Shown here piece after piece: positions 42,116 to 52,260 of a stretch of DNA of 64,000 nt. The stretch is from Verrucomicrobiota bacterium (GTDB lineage Bacteria; Verrucomicrobiota; Verrucomicrobiia; Verrucomicrobiales; Verrucomicrobiaceae). The stretch spans positions 124,001-188,000 of the forward strand of contig JAFLEI010000005.1 in assembly GCA_017301975.1 (NCBI GenBank), read 5' to 3'. Position 1 is the first letter of the stretch. Every line of letters starts with the position of its first letter. The position numbers were made by a program, and so were the translations under genes. Under the pieces are notes generated by a model, which was not told where the DNA came from, did not search any database, and saw only the letters and a list, made by a program, of their open reading frames with translations.

Positions 42116-43443
42116 AGCAGCAGCTTTCGCTCACCACAGATCCCATTCCTCAGCTCATCTGGCGCATCGCGCTGCCGATGAGCGTGGGCATGTTTTTCAA
42201 TACCATGTTCAATGTGGTGGACACCCTGTGCGCGGGATGGCTGGGCACGGAATCTCTGGCGGCGCTTTCGCTCTCATTTCCCCTGTACTTTGTCGTGTTT
42301 GCCATCGGCAGCGGCATCAGCCAGGGCACCACGGCCCTGCTGGCCAATGCGCTGGGCGCGGGCCAGACGGCGGATGCACGCAAAGTGTTCGCGCAGTCGC
42401 TGCTGTTTGCCACCACGTCGGGCGTGCTGCTTTCCATCGTGGGCTGGCTCGCGGCCCCACGTTTGTTTCGGCTGCTCGGTGCGGAGGGCAGTTATTTGAG
42501 CACGGTGCTGGATTACATGAATGTGATCCTCGCCGGCGGGGTGTTCTTTCTCCTGCCGATGATCTTGAATTCCGCTCTGTCGGCCCAGGGCACCACATGG
42601 GTGTATCGGAATTTTCTCATCGCAGGTTTCGTGGCGAACGTGGCGCTCAATCCCCTGCTGATGTGGGGATGGGCCGGACTTCCAGCGCTGGGCGTGGGAG
42701 GCATTGCGCTTGCCACGGTGATCGTGCAAATGGGCGGCGGGCTCTTTCTGTGGTCACATGTCAGCAAGGCGGAATTTTGCCGTCATTTACGGCGGGAGGA
42801 TTTCAAACCAGATGCGCAGGTGCTGCGGCGGATTGCCGGCCAGGCCGTTCCGGCGGCGCTGAACATGCTCACCATCTCACTGGGCGTGTTTGTCATCACC
42901 TGGTTCGTGAAACACTTTGGCAAGGAGGCCGTGGCGGCGACCGGCATCGCCACACGCATCGAGCAGATTGTACTCATGCCTGCCATCGGCCTGAACTCCG
43001 CAGTCCTCAGCATCGTGGGGCAGAATCACGGAGCCGGACTCCCGCATCGTGTGCGTGAAGCCTGGGTGACGAATGTGAAAATCGGCGCGGGCCTGATGCT
43101 GCTCGGCGGCTTTTTGGTGTGGCTGCTGCGCGATCCCGCGATGCGTCTGTTCACTCAGGACTTGGTCGTGATCGGTCACGGTCGTGACTACCTGCGCAGC
43201 TCGTCCGTCACTCTCGCCGCTTATCCGATCCTGTTTGTCACCGTCTTCGCCATGCAGGGCATCAAGCGTCCGGCCTACGGTCTGTGGATGGGCATTTACC
43301 GGCAGCTCGTCGCGCCGGTGATCGTGTTTCATACCCTGGCCTTCACCCTTGGCTGGGGGCTGTGGGGCGTGTGGTGGGGCATCTGCTTCGTCACCTGGAG
43401 CGCGGCCCTCTTCGCGTTCGGCTGGGGCTGGCGGAAGTTTTGA
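42112..43443 (+). CDS. MATE-family efflux transporter
   Basis: ATG 42112 gives 443 residues with about 12 membrane helices. ALPMSVGMFFNTMFNVVDTL and the paired LSLSFPLYFVVFAIGSGISQ are typical opening helices of NorM/MATE antiporters; the second half repeats the pattern (ITWFVKHFGKEAVAATGIAT, GLNSAVLSIVGQNHGAG). These export organic cations or drugs in exchange for Na+ or H+. It is translationally coupled to the DinB-like gene and thereby to the HxlR operator. A hairpin (43451-43476) follows. Confidence 0.92.
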   Translation: MKQQLSLTTDPIPQLIWRIALPMSVGMFFNTMFNVVDTLCAGWLGTESLAALSLSFPLYFVVFAIGSGISQGTTALLANALGAGQTADARKVFAQSLLFATTSGVLLSIVGWLAAPRLFRLLGAEGSYLSTVLDYMNVILAGGVFFLLPMILNSALSAQGTTWVYRNFLIAGFVANVALNPLLMWGWAGLPALGVGGIALATVIVQMGGGLFLWSHVSKAEFCRHLRREDFKPDAQVLRRIAGQAVPAALNMLTISLGVFVITWFVKHFGKEAVAATGIATRIEQIVLMPAIGLNSAVLSIVGQNHGAGLPHRVREAWVTNVKIGAGLMLLGGFLVWLLRDPAMRLFTQDLVVIGHGRDYLRSSSVTLAAYPILFVTVFAMQGIKRPAYGLWMGIYRQLVAPVIVFHTLAFTLGWGLWGVWWGICFVTWSAALFAFGWGWRKF

Positions 43444-43450
43444 AGCATTT

Positions 43451-43476
43451 CTGTCGCAGCGAACGCTCAGCGACAG
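43451..43476 (+). terminator. Hairpin after the first MATE gene
   Basis: CTGTCGC (43451-43457) pairs with GCGACAG (43470-43476), and inside it AGCG pairs with CGCT. No long T-run follows (ATTGACAAATTC), so termination would be partial. Confidence 0.4.
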
Positions 43477-43511
43477 ATTGACAAATTCGCGGCACCGGCG
43501 ACGCATCCCAC

Positions 43512-43949
43512 ATGTCCACCAAGCCTGATCCCTCCACGCTGCCATGCAGCCCTCTTGATGAAACCTCCGGCCTGAAGTACTTCCCGAGGATGCTGGGAAA
43601 GATACGCCTGCACGCCGCTGGCAGGCTGTGGGAGGAACTGCATGAAAATATGGGCAAAGGCAGTGACGGCAGCTGCGTCGGATTTCTGCATGTGAACTAT
43701 GACGATCTCAAGGCCCGCGTGCTGGAGGGCGGAACGGACGAGGATATTTTGCGTTGGTGCCAGGTGCATGGCCGTCCGCTGAATGACACTGACAAGCTCG
43801 TCTGGAATTACTACATCCTGAAACTGGGCATCAATGACCACATCACAGACATTCTGGCGAAACGAAAGGCCGACGGAGGCCTCGGCGATCGTGATGACAT
43901 CCAGACCATCACGAAATACATTGATGTGGATGAGGGAAGGTTGCCATGA
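43512..43949 (+). CDS. DUF5069 domain protein
   Basis: 145 residues, no signal or membrane segment. The pattern SPLDETSGLKYFPRMLGKIR then GSCVGFLHVNYDDLKARVLEGGTDEDILRWC and NDHITDILAKRKADGGLGDRDDI matches DUF5069, a small helical family frequent in Verrucomicrobiota with no known function. It sits directly before the second MATE gene: its stop is at 43949 and the next ATG at 43950. Whether it affects transport is unknown. Confidence 0.75.
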   Translation: MSTKPDPSTLPCSPLDETSGLKYFPRMLGKIRLHAAGRLWEELHENMGKGSDGSCVGFLHVNYDDLKARVLEGGTDEDILRWCQVHGRPLNDTDKLVWNYYILKLGINDHITDILAKRKADGGLGDRDDIQTITKYIDVDEGRLP

Positions 43950-45356
43950 ATGAGTGAAGAGGAACCACAGCAGGTTTCATTCTGGCAGAGCGTGCGGCAG
44001 TCGCTCCGCGGAGAGGAGCATGACTACACGGCTCTGCCGCTGAACCGTGCTGTCATCCTGCTCGCGGTACCCATGGTGCTGGAGATGATCATGGAGTCGT
44101 TGTTCGCAGTGGCGGACGTGTACTGGGTTTCGAGTCTTGGGAAAGAAGCCGTGGCCGTCGTGGGCCTCACCGAGTCCGTGATGACGCTCGTCTATGCGGT
44201 GGCGATAGGCATCTCGATTGCCGCGACCGCGATTGTATCCCGCCGCATTGGTGAAAAGGAGCCGGAACTCGCGGCGCAGGCCGCCGGGCAGATTGTCCTT
44301 CTTGGGGTGCTGGTGGCGACGGGCATCGGAATCGTGCTTGGATATTTTGCCCCGGACATTTTACGATTCATGGGGGCAGGGGAGGACATCGTGACGCTCG
44401 GCTCCGGCTTTGCCCGCATGATGCTCGGCGGCAATGCCACGGTGTTTTTGATCTTTCTCATTAACGCCATCTTTCGCGGCGCGGGTGATGCCGTCATTGC
44501 CATGCGCACCCTGTGGCTGGCGAATGCGCTGAACATCGTCCTGGGCCCGTGCTTCATCTTCGGCTGGTGGATTTGCCCGGAGCTGGGCGTCACAGGCGCT
44601 GCCGTGGCGACGAATATCGGTCGCGGCATCGGTGTGGTGTATCAGCTCTGGCATCTCGCGGGGCACCACAGCCGCGTGAAGGTGCGCTGGCAGCATTTCA
44701 GACCGGAGCGGAAGCTGATCGGCGCGATCCTGCGCAAGTCCGGCAGCGGCATCATCCAGCTTCTCATCAGCACGACGAGCTGGGTGGGCCTCTTCAAAAT
44801 TCTCGCTCTCTTCGGCAGTTCGGCGTTGGCGGGTTACACGATAGCGATTCGCATCGTGGTCTTCGCGCTCATGCCGGCGTGGGGGCTGGCGAATGCCGGG
44901 GCCACTTTGGTGGGTCAGAACCTAGGCGCCCAGCAGCTGGAACGTGCGGAGGCGGCGGTCAGAATCGCTGTGAAGTTCGATGTCATCGTCCTGAGCTTGA
45001 TCGGTTTCGTTTTCGTGTTGTGCGCAAATCCGCTGGTCCGGTTGTTCACCCAGGATCCCGAGGTGCTCGCCTACGGCACAGAGGCGCTGTGGATCGTCAG
45101 TCTTGCCTTTCCGCTCTATGCGGCAGGCATGTGTTTTGAGGCCGCCTTCAATGGCTCCGGCGACACCTGGACGCCTGCACGGTTGAATTTCCTGTGCCTA
45201 TGGCTCGGGCAGATTCCCATCGCCTGGGTATTGTCAAAATCGTTCGGCTTTGGGCCCGTGGGGGCTTTTGTTGCCGTTCCGACTGCCTACTCACTGCTGG
45301 CCATATTCAGCTGGCTCCTGTTTAAGCGTGGCAGGTGGAAGTCGCAAAAGGTGTGA
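43950..45356 (+). CDS. MATE-family efflux transporter
   Basis: 468 residues with about 12 membrane helices after a polar N-terminal tail of about 30 residues (EEEPQQVSFWQSVRQSLRGE). AVPMVLEMIMESLFAVADVY is the helix-1 pattern and IFRGAGDAVIAMRTLWLANA lies in the first half; the second half has WGLANAGATLVGQNLGAQQ and MCFEAAFNGSGDT. Only weakly similar to the other MATE protein at 42112, so not a recent duplicate. The start is immediately after the DUF5069 stop. Confidence 0.9.
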   Translation: MSEEEPQQVSFWQSVRQSLRGEEHDYTALPLNRAVILLAVPMVLEMIMESLFAVADVYWVSSLGKEAVAVVGLTESVMTLVYAVAIGISIAATAIVSRRIGEKEPELAAQAAGQIVLLGVLVATGIGIVLGYFAPDILRFMGAGEDIVTLGSGFARMMLGGNATVFLIFLINAIFRGAGDAVIAMRTLWLANALNIVLGPCFIFGWWICPELGVTGAAVATNIGRGIGVVYQLWHLAGHHSRVKVRWQHFRPERKLIGAILRKSGSGIIQLLISTTSWVGLFKILALFGSSALAGYTIAIRIVVFALMPAWGLANAGATLVGQNLGAQQLERAEAAVRIAVKFDVIVLSLIGFVFVLCANPLVRLFTQDPEVLAYGTEALWIVSLAFPLYAAGMCFEAAFNGSGDTWTPARLNFLCLWLGQIPIAWVLSKSFGFGPVGAFVAVPTAYSLLAIFSWLLFKRGRWKSQKV

Positions 45357-45522
45357 AAAGCGCTGCGGCCTGCGAGGGATGAGGTGAAACTAATCCTAAG
45401 GCGCGGGCGTGTGTGGCGGCGGGCGTTACTGCGTGGGAGAAGTGACCTCCCTTCCATTTGAACAATGCCAATTTTATGGCATCAAAGCCCCCCAAATTTT
45501 TTACGCGAAAAGGACCCCTCTC

Positions 45523-48500
45523 ATGCATCCAACGAACCTGCGCTGCCTTCGAGGAGCCCCAACGATCATCGTGTCATGGATCGCCACCCTTGCGCTGGCC
45601 GCTTCTACCTATGCGGATGTCCTGGTTTGGGACACCAACACCGGCACGAGTGGAGCTCAGGACGGCACCGGCACTTGGACAGCCGGACAACCCAACTGGT
45701 TTAACCAGACTCAAACACTGCAGAACCAGAGTTGGGCAAATGGCAGCGATGCGGTGTTTGGCGCTAACAGCGGCACGGCAGGTACGATTTCCCTCAGCGG
45801 CCCGATCACAGCGGGCAATCTGACCTTCAATGCGGCGACCAGCGGTGCCTACGTTCTGGGCGGCAGCGGCACTCTGACTCTCGTAAATTCCACGATCACC
45901 AATGACGTGACTGCCACCATTTCCACCGTTCTGGCGGGCACTACCGCGTGGGCAAAGCAGGGAATCGGTCAGTTGAACCTCAGTGGAACCGCTTCAAACA
46001 CTTTAACAGGCACGATTACGGTCAGTGCCGGAAGGTTGCATCTGGCCAAAACGAGCGGTGCGACTGCCTTGGCTGGCAATCTGATCATTGATGGTGGATT
46101 CGTGACCTTTGGCGGCAACAACCAGATCGCGAGCACCGCCAGTGTGAGCCTGATCAACCAGGCGAGCGTGTTCAACGGAACTGCCGTGAACGGAGCCGCT
46201 GGTACTGTTGCTGCAGTTACGCAGACGCTGGCCTCGCTGAGCGTGGCTGGAGGAACATTTAACTCGGGGGCTGGTTCAAACTGGACCATTACGGGAGCGC
46301 TTAGTTTTATCGGAGGAACTTCAGCGTCCATCTATGTAGGCAACAGCTCCTCAATCGTCAGTGCAGGGAGCCTCAGCCTCGTCAACATCAACGCCGCTTC
46401 AAATCTCTCGTCGCCAAACAACAGTTTCACTATTTATGGTAACAATGCATCGGTTCGCACCACGGTGACAGTTGGCTCAGGGGGGCTGTATCTTGAGAAC
46501 AGCGCGATCAATCTCAAACGCGGCAGTGGAGCCACGATGCTTGGCAGCCGTCTTGTACTAAATGGTGATGTTTCCACCGGTGGTTCAGCCGCATCGTCGA
46601 TTCGACGTGATGGCACCGAGTCGGACGGTGTGACCCTGGTGGAGCTCAGTGGGGTGGCGGGGGCGGTGAGCCGGACTTTCAATATAGCAGGGGGTGGTGC
46701 GGACTTAACAATCAGCGTAAGCGTTGCCAATGGCGCAGCGACAACGGCGTCCCTGATCAAAAACGGCCTCGGCACGCTGATATTCACCGGAGCGGAGGCA
46801 AATACCTACACCGGAGACACCACCATCAACGCGGGCACCCTGCGCCTCAACAAAACGGCGAGCATCACCGCCGTGGCGGGCAACATCATTGTCAATGCAG
46901 GCGGCACGCTTCAGTTGAGCACCAGCCACCAGATCGCGGATACGGCCGGTATCACACTGAACGGCGGGTTGATCACGGGCCTGACCACGGATGAAACGAT
47001 CGCATTCTTCACTCAGAATTCCGGCGGCATGTCCGGCAGCAACATCGGGCATTACACCGTCACCGGCGCTTTGACGTTAGCGGGTGGCAGCCTGTTCACC
47101 ATTAACAGCAACGCCGGCAGCGCCACTCCGGCAAGCTGGAGCGTCGGCAGCGCCATTCTCACCGGCGCGGACATCTTGATGGGTGGCTCGAACGGTGCGG
47201 CCAATCCACGTACCTCGCTGACCATCGGCGCTGGTGGATTGTACATGGCCGGGCGGACGATCACCATGAATGTGGGGGATGCGGGCACGATCCTGTATTT
47301 GAACGGTGATTTCACCGGCATAGGAACGAACAACTTCGGCACCAATGCGACCTCGAGCGTGCAGCCGCTCCTCGAAATCGGCTCGGCCTCCCGCACTTTC
47401 AACGTGCTTAATGGCACGACCACTGTGGGCGTGATCATCAGTGGTGCAGGCGGCAGCCTCGTAAAGACCGGCGGCGGCCTCATGCAGGTGACCTTGGCAA
47501 ACAGCTATTCCGGCACCACCACGACAAACGGTGGCACATTTAGCGTGGCGGGTGCAACAGGTGCGCTGACGAACACGACAGCCCTCATCGTCAATCGCGG
47601 CGGCATTTTGCAGGACGGCAGCTCCACCACCACAAACAACAACGGCGTGGCCAACCGCATCAACACGGCGGCGACGCTAACGCTGGGCGATGCCACGGGC
47701 GGCGGCACGTTCACTCTCATGTCTGCCGCTGCGGGTGCTCACACCCAGAGCCTGGCCGGCCTCACCATATCCGGCGGCGCAAACACCGTGAATGTCACCG
47801 CTGCCGCCACTACCACTGCCACGCTGACCTTCACCGCCGCCAGCCCTTATGTGCGAACATCTGGGACGGTGAACTTTGTGCAAAACCCTGCCGTGGGCGG
47901 CAGCATTGTCTTCTCCAATGCGCCAACCGGGACAGGAAATGTGACGGGTGGCCTGCTTGTGGGTGCCACTCTCAATGGCACCGATTTGGTCGCGGCGCAG
48001 TCGGGTGTGCTGACGGCGTTCAGCGGCTGGATTTCCACCGGCACCAATACCTGGACGACGGGCGGCGCAATGGATGTCACCGGCAGCAATCCGGTGGCCT
48101 ACAGCGCCACCAACATTGCGGCATTACGATTCAACACTGCCGGGCCTTTCACCGTGACCCTGGCTGGCACGCACACCATTGATTCGGACGTTATTTTGAT
48201 GACCGCCAATGCAGGCAGCGGCGCTTCGCTCATCACAGGCGGCACCGTTCGAGGCACTGCGGGCGGAGAGCTCGCCGTGAGCCAGTACAACACCGCAGGC
48301 ACACTGGAGATCGCCTCCGTCATTGCCGATAACACCAGCGCCACCGGATTTGGCAAAAGCGGCACTGGCCTGCTGATCCTCAGCGGTGCCAATACCTACA
48401 CCGGCATCACCCGCGTGAGTGAAGGCGTCCTGCGTGCGGCGGATGGCACGGGCCTGCCCACCGGATCTGCCCTGCTGCTGAATGGCGGCGTGTTTGAATC

Positions 48501-51500
48501 CACCGCCGCCACATTCAGCCGCGCTCTCGGCACTGCGGTGGGCACCGTGCGTCTGACCGGCAGCGCGGCAGGCTTCAGCGCGGCGGGAACGGCAGTGACG
48601 GTAAATTTGGGCGGCAGTGGTGCAACTGTGCAGTGGGGCGGAGCCAGCTTTGATCCCACCACGCTGGTCCTCAACGCCTCCACCGCCACTGCGGCGCTGA
48701 ATTTTGTGAACGGCATTGACCTCAACGGCACCAACCGCAGCATCCGGGTGGACGCCAATACCGCGACTCTTTCCGGCGTGATCAGCAACAGCGTGACCGG
48801 CTCGGCTGCCGGCTTCAGCAAATCCGGCGGTGGCACCCTGACTCTGACGCAGGCCAACACCTTTGACGGAGGCGTGACAATAACCAGTGGTACGCTTGGC
48901 ATCGGCAACAATCAGGCCCTGGGCTCGGGTGCGCTCACCGTGAGCGGCGGGACGCTGCTGGCAGATGGCGCGGCACGCGCTATCAGCAACAATGTCGTGC
49001 TCTCTGGCACCACAACGATCAGCGGGGTAAATACGCTCACCCTCAGCGGCGTGGTCAGCTCCACCGGCACCCTGAACAAGACCAGCACCAGCGTTTTACA
49101 GCTCAGCGGTGACAACACCTACACGGGCACCACCAGCGTCAGCGGTGGCATCCTGCGCGTGCTGAGCAACACAGCGCTGGGGACGACTGCTGGCACCACC
49201 GTGGTCAGCGGCAACTCTCAGGTGGAACTCGGGAATGGTGTCGTGGTTAGCGGCGAGACGATTACTCTGTCCAGCACCACAGGCACCACCGGGGATGGAA
49301 GTATCCAGACGAATCGTGGTGGTCTGCAGGCTGCCGCAAACGCCACCGCCGAATGGGCGGGCAATGTCATCCTTGGCGTGGATCTGGCCCGCATCGGGGT
49401 GCAGGAAGGCGGCACACTGACCATCAGTGGCAACATTACCGACGGTGCCAGCACGTTCAATCTTCGCCTCACGGGTGAGTACACCGGCAGCGGCGGCGTG
49501 ATCCTCTCCGGCACCGGCAATGACTGGGGCGGCCAGACCGAGATCGTGCGTGGCAAGGTTTACCTCGGCGCGGACAACACCCTGCCCACGACCACCGTGC
49601 TCGACATTCATTTCACCAACACCAATAATAACGAATACGCCGGTCTGAACATGAACGGCTTCAACCAGACCATCGGCAGCCTGCGCAACGAGGGCGTCAC
49701 CGGTGCCAATGCGGAGCTGACCAACAGCAGCCGCAAGCTCTCCACCCTCACCATCAATGAGACCGGCTCCGTCAATTACACCGGCATCATCACGGGCAAT
49801 CTCGCCATCGTGAAAAACGGGTCCGGCACCACCACACTCTCGCAGACCAACAGCTTCACTGGCGGCATCACCGTGGACGAAGGCGTGCTTCAGGTGGCCA
49901 ACTCAAATGCGCTCGCCAGCGGTGATCTCACGGTCAATGGCGGCGCGCTGTCCGGTGGCAAGCTCGATCTGAACAACACCAGCACCACCGTCAACGCGCT
50001 CAATGGCGCGGCGGGCGTGGTCGCAGGCATCATCGCCAACGAAAGCACCACCAGCGCCGTTCGCACGCTGACGGTCGGTGTGAACCATGCCTCCAGCACC
50101 TACGCAGGCCAGATCTTGGACAACACCGGCGGCACGGCGCTTGGCACCGTGTCCATCGCCAAGATCGGCACCGGCACACTCACCCTCTCAGGAAGCAATA
50201 CCTTCACTGGCGACACCGTGATCAGCAACGGCACCCTGGTGGCGGACTACAGCACAGGGACACCTCTGAGCGCCTCCTCCGCCATCAAGATGAACGGCGG
50301 CACGCTGGTGATTGCCAACGCAACCACGGCCACCATCGGCGCCATCACCCAGGTGCAGAATGCGGGCTTTACCACGGGGGTGCTGCGCATCGAAAACGGT
50401 GCCACCATCACCACCAGCGCTTTTGCTGCGGAGGGCTACTCTCCCTTCCTTCTGGACGTCACTGGTGGGGGCACCCTGGTGGCTGATGCTCTCACAAATG
50501 CGGCCGTGACCAGTGGCATCCTGATGGGAACAAACAACAACCGAGCCACCCTTTATGTGCAGGATGACGGCGGTCTCGGCTTTGCCACTTACAATGGCAG
50601 CAATCAAATCGTGCGCTACACCGCCGCCACGGCGCTCACCACCAGCAATACCTCCGGTACCACGAATTTCATTCTCTCCGGCGATGTGACCCGCAACGCC
50701 AGCCTCTCCTTCAACACCCTCCAGCTCGACACCAGCGGTGGCAATGTGACCTTGAACATGGGTGCCAGCAATCTCGCCGTCGGCACCAATGGCCGCACCA
50801 TTCTGGTCACCGGCAGCCACGATGCCACCCTCACCGCCAGCACGGGCGCTGTCACCGGTGGTTCCATTTACTTTACCAACTACAGCACTGGCACCCTCGC
50901 GCTGGACATCAGTCTGGCCACTCAGACCGTGATCATCGAAGGCACAGGCCTCACCACGTACAGTCAGACCGGCAATCCAGCCGATCTCTATGTCACCGGA
51001 GGTGTCTTCCGCATGCAGGGAGCCGATCGCGATTACAACACCAATATCCTGCGCATTTACGGCGGCGGTGTGTTCGAAATCGGCGCAGATCTGAATGCTT
51101 CTGCCGATGGCGATTTCACCCGCTCAGTCGGCACGGCGGCGGGGCAGGTGGCCCTTGTGGGCAATGGCGGCTTCAGCGCATATGGCGCGGATCGCATCGT
51201 GGCGCTCGGCGGCACGGCGGCCCCGACGGCGCTGACATGGGGGGCCTCAAATTTCCTCAGCGGCCCCGGCGGGGACAACAACTACAGCCTCATGTTTGGC
51301 TCCGCCTATTCGACCAACACCGTCGAATTCCAAAACGCCATCAATCTCGGCTCGCGTGAACGCATCATCGACGTGGCAGATGGCGCCAGCAGCACCAATG
51401 TCGATGCGCGTCTCACAGGCCAGCTCAGCGGCACAGGCGGTGTTGTCAAGGAAGGCACTGGCACCCTCGAATTCACCGCCGCCAATACCTACAGCGGAGA

Positions 51501-52212
51501 CACTCAGGTGAATGAAGGCGCTCTGCTCATCAGTGCCACAGGCACGACCGGCACCGGAGCTGTCACAGTCGCAGCCAGTGCCACGCTCATGGGCACCGGC
51601 GTGGTGCAGGGGAGCAGCTTCACTTTGGAGAGCAATGCCACGCTGCAGGCCGGCAATGGCACCGCGACAGGAGATCTCGGCACGCTTTCCTTCCAGTCTT
51701 CCAGCAAGGCGGTCTATGATGTGCAGAGTGGTTCCCAAGTGATCCTCGACATCACCACTGCCAACAATCAAGGATCCATCGATCCCTACTTCGGCGGCAA
51801 CGCTATCGGCAGCGCCGGATACAACGCGTATGTGGATGCCTTCGGTGGCGTCGGCACAGGCCAGCACGATCTTCTCACCTTTGACGGTGCCGCCGGGACC
51901 ACCCTCACCTTCAGCGGCCATGTGGTGGTGCTGCCGGATCATTTCACCGCCCAAGTCGGGGAGGTTTACAATCTGCTCGACTGGACCGCGCTGGTGACCG
52001 CCGATTTCACCGGATTCGATGCCGGCGCCAACTTCCGCACAGGCGCGGATGATGACCTCTCGCAGCTCGACCTGCCGACGCTCACCGGAGGGCTCGTCTG
52101 GGACATCAGCCGCTTCACCACCAGCGGCGTCATTGTCGTCGTTCCTGAGCCTGGGCGCGCCTTGCTCCTGCTGCTCGGAGCCATGTTGGTTTGCTTCCGT
52201 CGCCGTCGATGA
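45523..52212 (+). CDS. Giant beta-strand-repeat protein with PEP-CTERM tail
   Basis: 2,229 residues; ATG 45523 is supported by AAAAGGA (45508-45514) 8 bases upstream. Signal sequence IVSWIATLALAASTYADV is followed by at least ten autotransporter-associated beta-strand repeats of the form K-x-G-x-G-T-L-x-L-x-G-x-N-T-Y-T-G-x-T, for example GTGTLTLSGSNTFTGDT and GTGTLEFTAANTYSGDT, separated by G/N/T/S-rich strands that should build one long beta-solenoid. It ends VVPEPGRALLLLLGAMLVCF plus four Arg: a PEP motif, membrane helix and basic cluster. There is no autotransporter barrel, so delivery is by exosortase sorting rather than type V secretion. The role is likely surface or matrix adhesion. Confidence 0.88.
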   Translation: MHPTNLRCLRGAPTIIVSWIATLALAASTYADVLVWDTNTGTSGAQDGTGTWTAGQPNWFNQTQTLQNQSWANGSDAVFGANSGTAGTISLSGPITAGNLTFNAATSGAYVLGGSGTLTLVNSTITNDVTATISTVLAGTTAWAKQGIGQLNLSGTASNTLTGTITVSAGRLHLAKTSGATALAGNLIIDGGFVTFGGNNQIASTASVSLINQASVFNGTAVNGAAGTVAAVTQTLASLSVAGGTFNSGAGSNWTITGALSFIGGTSASIYVGNSSSIVSAGSLSLVNINAASNLSSPNNSFTIYGNNASVRTTVTVGSGGLYLENSAINLKRGSGATMLGSRLVLNGDVSTGGSAASSIRRDGTESDGVTLVELSGVAGAVSRTFNIAGGGADLTISVSVANGAATTASLIKNGLGTLIFTGAEANTYTGDTTINAGTLRLNKTASITAVAGNIIVNAGGTLQLSTSHQIADTAGITLNGGLITGLTTDETIAFFTQNSGGMSGSNIGHYTVTGALTLAGGSLFTINSNAGSATPASWSVGSAILTGADILMGGSNGAANPRTSLTIGAGGLYMAGRTITMNVGDAGTILYLNGDFTGIGTNNFGTNATSSVQPLLEIGSASRTFNVLNGTTTVGVIISGAGGSLVKTGGGLMQVTLANSYSGTTTTNGGTFSVAGATGALTNTTALIVNRGGILQDGSSTTTNNNGVANRINTAATLTLGDATGGGTFTLMSAAAGAHTQSLAGLTISGGANTVNVTAAATTTATLTFTAASPYVRTSGTVNFVQNPAVGGSIVFSNAPTGTGNVTGGLLVGATLNGTDLVAAQSGVLTAFSGWISTGTNTWTTGGAMDVTGSNPVAYSATNIAALRFNTAGPFTVTLAGTHTIDSDVILMTANAGSGASLITGGTVRGTAGGELAVSQYNTAGTLEIASVIADNTSATGFGKSGTGLLILSGANTYTGITRVSEGVLRAADGTGLPTGSALLLNGGVFESTAATFSRALGTAVGTVRLTGSAAGFSAAGTAVTVNLGGSGATVQWGGASFDPTTLVLNASTATAALNFVNGIDLNGTNRSIRVDANTATLSGVISNSVTGSAAGFSKSGGGTLTLTQANTFDGGVTITSGTLGIGNNQALGSGALTVSGGTLLADGAARAISNNVVLSGTTTISGVNTLTLSGVVSSTGTLNKTSTSVLQLSGDNTYTGTTSVSGGILRVLSNTALGTTAGTTVVSGNSQVELGNGVVVSGETITLSSTTGTTGDGSIQTNRGGLQAAANATAEWAGNVILGVDLARIGVQEGGTLTISGNITDGASTFNLRLTGEYTGSGGVILSGTGNDWGGQTEIVRGKVYLGADNTLPTTTVLDIHFTNTNNNEYAGLNMNGFNQTIGSLRNEGVTGANAELTNSSRKLSTLTINETGSVNYTGIITGNLAIVKNGSGTTTLSQTNSFTGGITVDEGVLQVANSNALASGDLTVNGGALSGGKLDLNNTSTTVNALNGAAGVVAGIIANESTTSAVRTLTVGVNHASSTYAGQILDNTGGTALGTVSIAKIGTGTLTLSGSNTFTGDTVISNGTLVADYSTGTPLSASSAIKMNGGTLVIANATTATIGAITQVQNAGFTTGVLRIENGATITTSAFAAEGYSPFLLDVTGGGTLVADALTNAAVTSGILMGTNNNRATLYVQDDGGLGFATYNGSNQIVRYTAATALTTSNTSGTTNFILSGDVTRNASLSFNTLQLDTSGGNVTLNMGASNLAVGTNGRTILVTGSHDATLTASTGAVTGGSIYFTNYSTGTLALDISLATQTVIIEGTGLTTYSQTGNPADLYVTGGVFRMQGADRDYNTNILRIYGGGVFEIGADLNASADGDFTRSVGTAAGQVALVGNGGFSAYGADRIVALGGTAAPTALTWGASNFLSGPGGDNNYSLMFGSAYSTNTVEFQNAINLGSRERIIDVADGASSTNVDARLTGQLSGTGGVVKEGTGTLEFTAANTYSGDTQVNEGALLISATGTTGTGAVTVAASATLMGTGVVQGSSFTLESNATLQAGNGTATGDLGTLSFQSSSKAVYDVQSGSQVILDITTANNQGSIDPYFGGNAIGSAGYNAYVDAFGGVGTGQHDLLTFDGAAGTTLTFSGHVVVLPDHFTAQVGEVYNLLDWTALVTADFTGFDAGANFRTGADDDLSQLDLPTLTGGLVWDISRFTTSGVIVVVPEPGRALLLLLGAMLVCFRRRR

Positions 52213-52260
52213 TTTCCAGGTGCGGCATTGCGCGTCGGTTTGTTTCCGCCACACTCGTAC

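Noticed and set aside
45523..52212. DNA tandem repeat or CRISPR-like periodicity
   Set aside because: The periodicity comes from imperfect protein repeats; there is no constant DNA repeat with unique spacers.
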